From Longibacter salinarum (GTDB lineage: Bacteria > Bacteroidota > Rhodothermia > Rhodothermales > Salinibacteraceae): a DNA stretch of 64,000 nt. Of the stretch, positions 62,960 to 64,000 are shown piece by piece; positions within the stretch are counted from its first letter, which is position 1; the number at the start of each line of letters is the position of its first letter. The notes under the pieces were generated by a model. That model did no database searches. It had not been told where the DNA came from and saw only the letters and a list, made by a program, of their open reading frames with translations. The DNA lies in NCBI RefSeq assembly GCF_002554795.1, contig NZ_PDEQ01000007.1, positions 163,631-227,630 of the forward strand, in the 5' to 3' direction. The position numbers and the translations under genes are program-made.

Positions 62960-63384
62960 ACGCTTCCGACCCGAACATGGACACCCGCCTCCTCTGCTAC
63001 CTGACGGGCGACCTTTCCGCCGAAGAGACAGACCGCCTGGAGACCCGCCTCGCCAACGACCCGGAACTGCGCGCTCGGCTCGACCGACTCCGCGCGCTGA
63101 AGCACACGATGCAGTCGCCCCAGCGCCGTTTTGACAGCGGGTTCGCCGGTCGCGTCATGGATCGCCTGCGAGAGGCCGACCCTGTCCCCGCATTCGACCG
63201 CGCGCTGCAGACGATTTTCCTCCGCCTTGCCGTCGTGGTCCTGCTGATGATTGGCGGGATCGGGAGCTACAATGTGGCGACAAACGACGACGCGTCGGCC
63301 TCGGCGGTGGAGGCGGCCCTCGGGTTGCCGGATGTGACGCTCACCGCCGCGGCGCACGACACGCTCGTGCCGGCCGACGAGTAA
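62956..63384 (+). CDS. Anti-sigma-type membrane protein
   Basis: 142 residues. The first ~85 are cytoplasmic and helical (LLCYLTGDLSAEETDRLETRLANDPELRARLDRLR), resembling anti-sigma N-terminal domains, though without the zinc-binding HxxxCxxC. A single membrane helix (FLRLAVVVLLMIGGIGSYNVA) leads to a short periplasmic tail (DVTLTAAAHDTLVPADE). It overlaps the sigma-factor gene by four bases. It should hold the sigma factor at the membrane until a periplasmic signal releases it. Confidence 0.85.
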   Translation: MNASDPNMDTRLLCYLTGDLSAEETDRLETRLANDPELRARLDRLRALKHTMQSPQRRFDSGFAGRVMDRLREADPVPAFDRALQTIFLRLAVVVLLMIGGIGSYNVATNDDASASAVEAALGLPDVTLTAAAHDTLVPADE

Positions 63385-63423
63385 CCGCTCGCTCTGGACT
63401 TCTCCCTCTTGCCCTTTTTTGCT

Positions 63424-63813
63424 ATGTCCTGGATGTCTTTTTCGCCGCGAACGAAGTCGGTGTTGCTGCTGGTCGTGACGCTCCTCCTCGGGGTCGTCCT
63501 GGGCAGCGTGCTGACGGGCTGGTGGGTGCAAAATCGGGCCGATCGGGTGCGCGCTCTCCGCACGCCCGGCGGCTTCGTGGAGCGGGTGATCCGACAGGTG
63601 GAGCCGATGTCACCGGCGCAGCGCGATAGCGTGGAAGTGATTGCCCGGCGCACGGCGCGCCAACTTGATCAATTGCGCCGTACCCACCGGCGGCAGACGA
63701 TGACGGTCCTAGACTCGATGCGAACGGAGCTCCGGACGGTGTTGTCGGAAGAGCAGATCAACGCGCTGGATCGACGCTTCCAGCACCGTCGGCACCGGCG
63801 CGGACGCTTCTAG
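63424..63813 (+). CDS. Spy-like membrane-tethered periplasmic protein
   Basis: 129 residues from the ATG at 63424. One N-terminal membrane helix (SVLLLVVTLLLGVVLGSVLTGWWV) is followed by a charged helical periplasmic part with two helix-turn pieces: VEPMSPAQRDSVEVIARRTARQLDQ and LRTVLSEEQINALDRRFQHRR, the latter an LTxxQ-type motif. Layout and order fit Spy/CnrX-like sensors that act upstream of a membrane anti-sigma factor. It ends in a His/Arg-rich tail, which could bind metal, though this is an inference. Confidence 0.78.
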   Translation: MSWMSFSPRTKSVLLLVVTLLLGVVLGSVLTGWWVQNRADRVRALRTPGGFVERVIRQVEPMSPAQRDSVEVIARRTARQLDQLRRTHRRQTMTVLDSMRTELRTVLSEEQINALDRRFQHRRHRRGRF

Positions 63814-63830
63814 GTGGGAAGTCCGGCCGT

Positions 63831-63878
63831 GTGGACGTGTCGACGTTTGGACGTTTGGACGTGTTAAAGTATGAGAAG
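63831..63878 (+). repeat. Octamer tandem repeat (6 units)
   Basis: GTGGACGT, GTCGACGT, TTGGACGT twice, GTTAAAGT and ATGAGAAG. It follows the Spy-like gene by 17 bp. The remaining sequence to 64000 has an ATG at 63978 that stays open to the edge, possibly the start of a further gene, but too short to judge. Confidence 0.75.
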
Positions 63879-64000
63879 CTGTTTGGCGGATCGATTCGAA
63901 CCGGGCCATTCAACAGAAAAGCGCCGGTCCTCGTCTTATGAGTGAAGCAGACTCGCTCACAAGACCGACTCAGAGCGATGGACCGAACCTATCCCTCTGA

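Noticed and set aside
63880..63960. tRNA-like GGTTCGAATC on the minus strand near the right end
   Set aside because: The bases around it do not form a T-stem, and no acceptor, D or anticodon stems can be built.

Overview
The window looks like chromosomal DNA of a GC-rich member of the Bacteroidota, most plausibly the Rhodothermia (Salinibacter/Longibacter-like). Reasons: two secreted proteins end in a type A T9SS sorting domain; many proteins are acidic and rich in Asp/Glu; canonical Shine-Dalgarno sequences are scarce; and gene density and base composition fit that group. This placement is inference, because the window has no rRNA or housekeeping marker.

Layout. 1-5.2 kb (minus strand) is a surface-polysaccharide operon: SLBB export protein, Wzc-like co-polymerase/tyrosine kinase, ABC exporter and the start of rmlA. 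5.5-6.6 kb (plus) holds an exosortase-family protease and an overlapping membrane partner. 6.9-13.9 kb holds two long secreted T9SS cargo proteins whose last ~170 codons are almost identical in DNA. 14.4-25.4 kb is a mosaic of hypotheticals, an MFS transporter, a DUF2461 protein, an odd thioredoxin, an SLC13 permease, an aldo/keto reductase and a DivIVA-like protein. 26.3-34.1 kb is a mutagenesis cluster: DNA polymerase IV, an ImuB-like protein, a DUF6504-like protein and DnaE2. 34.9-48.9 kb is rich in signalling: a Spy-like protein, a multi-PAS/GAF NarX-type kinase with two response regulators, a MerA-like flavoprotein, an ECF sigma factor, a GAF kinase, an Rcp1-like regulator and a REC-PAS-sigma54 activator. 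49-62 kb (mainly minus) carries an acyl-CoA dehydrogenase, a TlpA-like protein, small secreted and membrane proteins, two hydrolases and a DUF433/DUF5615 toxin-antitoxin pair. 62.4-63.8 kb is an ECF sigma/anti-sigma/Spy-like operon.

The most striking feature is a family of four large (520-621 bp) non-coding elements in two tandem pairs, at 16240-17379 and 27386-28625. Each starts and ends with a T-run/A-run palindrome. Inside are several helices whose sequences differ between copies while pairing is kept by compensatory changes. The loop of the 3' hairpin (GTCAAG) is complementary to an invariant CTTGAC just upstream, so a pseudoknot or switch is possible. Reading frames across the copies are not conserved. 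I read this as an undescribed structured-RNA repeat, possibly mobile; one pair sits between dinB and imuB.

Other items of note: short degenerate 7-8 bp tandem repeats in at least seven gene gaps, one directly before a dnaE2 frame that lacks any ATG/GTG/TTG start ahead of its PHP domain; a promoter-plus-palindrome upstream of imuB with SOS-operator geometry; a 34-bp perfect palindrome between divergent genes; two exact DnaA-box sequences in one gap; and a small secreted-protein gene with an in-frame TGA in its signal peptide. No tRNA, rRNA, CRISPR array or recognisable transposase gene was found.
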